Shown here: piece by piece, positions 62,729-64,000 of the stretch
How positions within the stretch are numbered: position 1 is the stretch's first letter
Layout: each line of letters starts with the position of its first letter
Source of the DNA: Erigeron canadensis
Lineage: Eukaryota > Streptophyta > Magnoliopsida > Asterales > Asteraceae
Length of the DNA stretch: 64,000 nucleotides
Reading direction: 5' to 3'
Assembly: GCF_010389155.1 (NCBI RefSeq)
Contig: NC_057762.1
Location: 5,009,513 to 5,073,512, forward strand
Notes under the pieces: model-generated
Told to the model about the DNA's origin: nothing
Database searches by the model: none
What the model saw: only the letters and a program-made list of their open reading frames with translations
Program-made: the position numbers and the translations under genes

Positions 62729-63085
62729 TCTCTAAATATGTATAAAAGAGAAATCTTAATTTATAACAGAATAATTGGAGAAATGTGAATTCTTAGATGA
62801 AGTTTAACTTTTAATTAAAACTATTAGATCAAATTAATGATAATGTCATATATATAGCTTATTTAACTTATTTAAATATAAATTATTATTATTTCTTTAT
62901 TTATATTTGTAGACATTAATAACTAATATACTTAATGATATAATTATGGAAACTAATATTTTCATATTTTACATCATTTTTTATTTTTATTTTTTTAAAA
63001 AATAAATAAAATTACTATAGATAATTATATAAATGAGGAAGGTTACTAGATGTTTATAATAAACTTTGTAAATATAGTAAACATA
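62729..63085 (+). mobile_element. Helitron-like 5' end and AT-rich body (tentative)
   Basis: TCTCTAAATATGTATAAAAGA at 62730 resembles 29086 (TCTCTAAATATATATAAAAG), and both continue with AGTTTAACTTTTAA and ATTAGAT/ATTAGATT blocks and AATGATATAATTATGG. The shared start with TC suggests Helitron 5' ends; no 3' end was found. Confidence 0.35.
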
Positions 63086-63087
63086 AA

Positions 63088-63318
63088 AGTAAAGTAAAAT
63101 AACTCCCAATGCCGTCTTCCACGGGTTTTGGGTCCCAATACCGTCTTCGACGGTGTATGGGGGAGATTGATATGTAGACAGCCTTACCCCTACCAAAGGT
63201 AAAGAGGCTGCTTCCAGGTTCTACCATAGGAAGAAAAGGACCTCCAACCTTGCTGGACATGAGGATCGAACCCATGACCTCTGTTTTCAGAGGCATGAGC
63301 TCCAACCACTGATCCAAC
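63088..63318 (-). mobile_element. tRNA-related SINE, family 1 (copy c), inverted
   Basis: On the minus strand: GGTTGGATCAGTGGTTGGAG, GCCTCTGAAAACAGAGGTCA, box B GGGTTCGATCCTCATG, GGAAGCAGCCTCTTTACC and ACACCGTCGAAGACGG. This is the same order as copy a at 8042, and the best preserved of the three. Confidence 0.75.
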
Positions 63319-63399
63319 CCAGTTAGTTTTTAAATATAGTAAACATACTTCCCTTTAATACAAAAGTTTTATCTTCAAATACTTATAATTATTCACTAA

Positions 63400-63617
63400 G
63401 GGGGTGTTTGTTATTGCGATTATTGAACAAAATTTGTCTTTTTAAAATAGATTATGCGTTTTCAAAGTTTTGAAAAAGCATGCAGGTACATGCTTCTCCA
63501 AAACTGCGCTTTCATAGCCGATAATCACTTTTTCATACAAACATTTTTTAAAAATATATGCGTTTTACAAACGTAATAATCAGATAATCACTGTATAACG
63601 CAATACCAAACACCTTC
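63400..63617. mobile_element. GGGGTGTTTG-type MITE, complete
   Basis: Left AGGGGGTGTTTGTTATTGCG and right CGCAATACCAAACACCTT are inverted; CTAA occurs on both sides (63396-63399, 63617-63620). No coding. A relative begins at 63874. Confidence 0.7.
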
Positions 63618-63873
63618 TAAATAGATGTCATGTCGAGTGAGGTGTTATGATTATGTTAATTTCAAACCAAATATTTGTTTAACAAAATTATAAAACATAC
63701 ATAAAGTATGGAGTTAAGTGGGCTATAAACTTCGTCCTCTTTGTTTGTGCCAGCTAATGTATACCTTTAGTTATTTAAGCGTTGCGAATAAAGTATCCGA
63801 CTTTGTTGCAATAGGCCGTTAAATAAAACAAAATTTTAAATGAGTTATTAGTTATTTTAGATTTTTAAATATT

Positions 63874-64000
63874 AAGGGGTGTATGTTATTGTGATTACAA
63901 AACAAATTTGCGATTTTAAAATATATTATTCATTTTCAAAACTGCATTTTTAAAAAACATGCTTGTACATATTTATCCAAAACTGAATTTTCATAGCAGA
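63874..64000. mobile_element. GGGGTGTTTG-type MITE cut by the window end
   Basis: TAAGGGGTGTATGTTATTGTG, then CAAATTTGCGATTTTAAAAT, ACATGCTTGTACAT and CCAAAACTGAATTTTCATAG follow the order of the 63400 element. Its right end lies outside the window. Confidence 0.65.

Overview
The window is nuclear DNA from a eudicot plant: AT-rich, with GT-AG introns, TATA-driven promoters and dense plant transposons. The repeat style (PIF/Harbinger ORF1 type, Helitron ends, tRNA-derived SINEs) makes me suspect Asteraceae, but that is inference. There are no rRNA or true tRNA genes, CRISPR arrays or bacterial features.

Left third (1-21.8 kb): a duplicated, unusual gene family. Exons encoding the chromo-barrel part of an MRG (MRG15/MRG1/2-like) chromatin reader are followed, in a maintained reading frame across introns, by an F-box/LRR/FBD-type gene. 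Copy 1 (258-4030) is a pseudogene with three in-frame stops. Copy 2 (18650-20785) has an open F-box/LRR frame but only part of the chromo exons. A matching first exon sits stranded at 8295-8387, and a third 5' remnant lies at 21390-21797. The 10 kb between the stranded exon and copy 2 is filled by two Helitron 3' ends with a minisatellite, a PIF ORF1-like gene split by a 2.1 kb solo LTR, a small repeat-protein ORF with its own promoter, SINEs and an array of short palindromes.

Middle (22-45 kb): two intact single-copy-type genes. Alpha-tubulin is on the minus strand (4 exons, 450 aa). An ABCB19-type auxin/brassinosteroid exporter is on the plus strand (9 exons, 1252 aa). About 11 kb of AT-rich, mostly featureless DNA separates them, with one clear hAT MITE and a few local duplications.

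Right third (45-64 kb): no intact gene seen. It holds a 978 bp Mutator-type foldback element, two SINEs of one family, a head-to-tail Helitron pair and a third relative carrying an RPA-like fragment, a TIR element filled with a G-rich higher-order repeat, a LINE 3' fragment, a hAT element, a PIF transposase fragment and two related MITEs at the end.

The genes do not form a pathway: tubulin and ABCB19 are independent housekeeping and hormone-transport genes. The chromo/F-box family is the best candidate for something new. All coordinates and identities were worked out by eye from the sequence.
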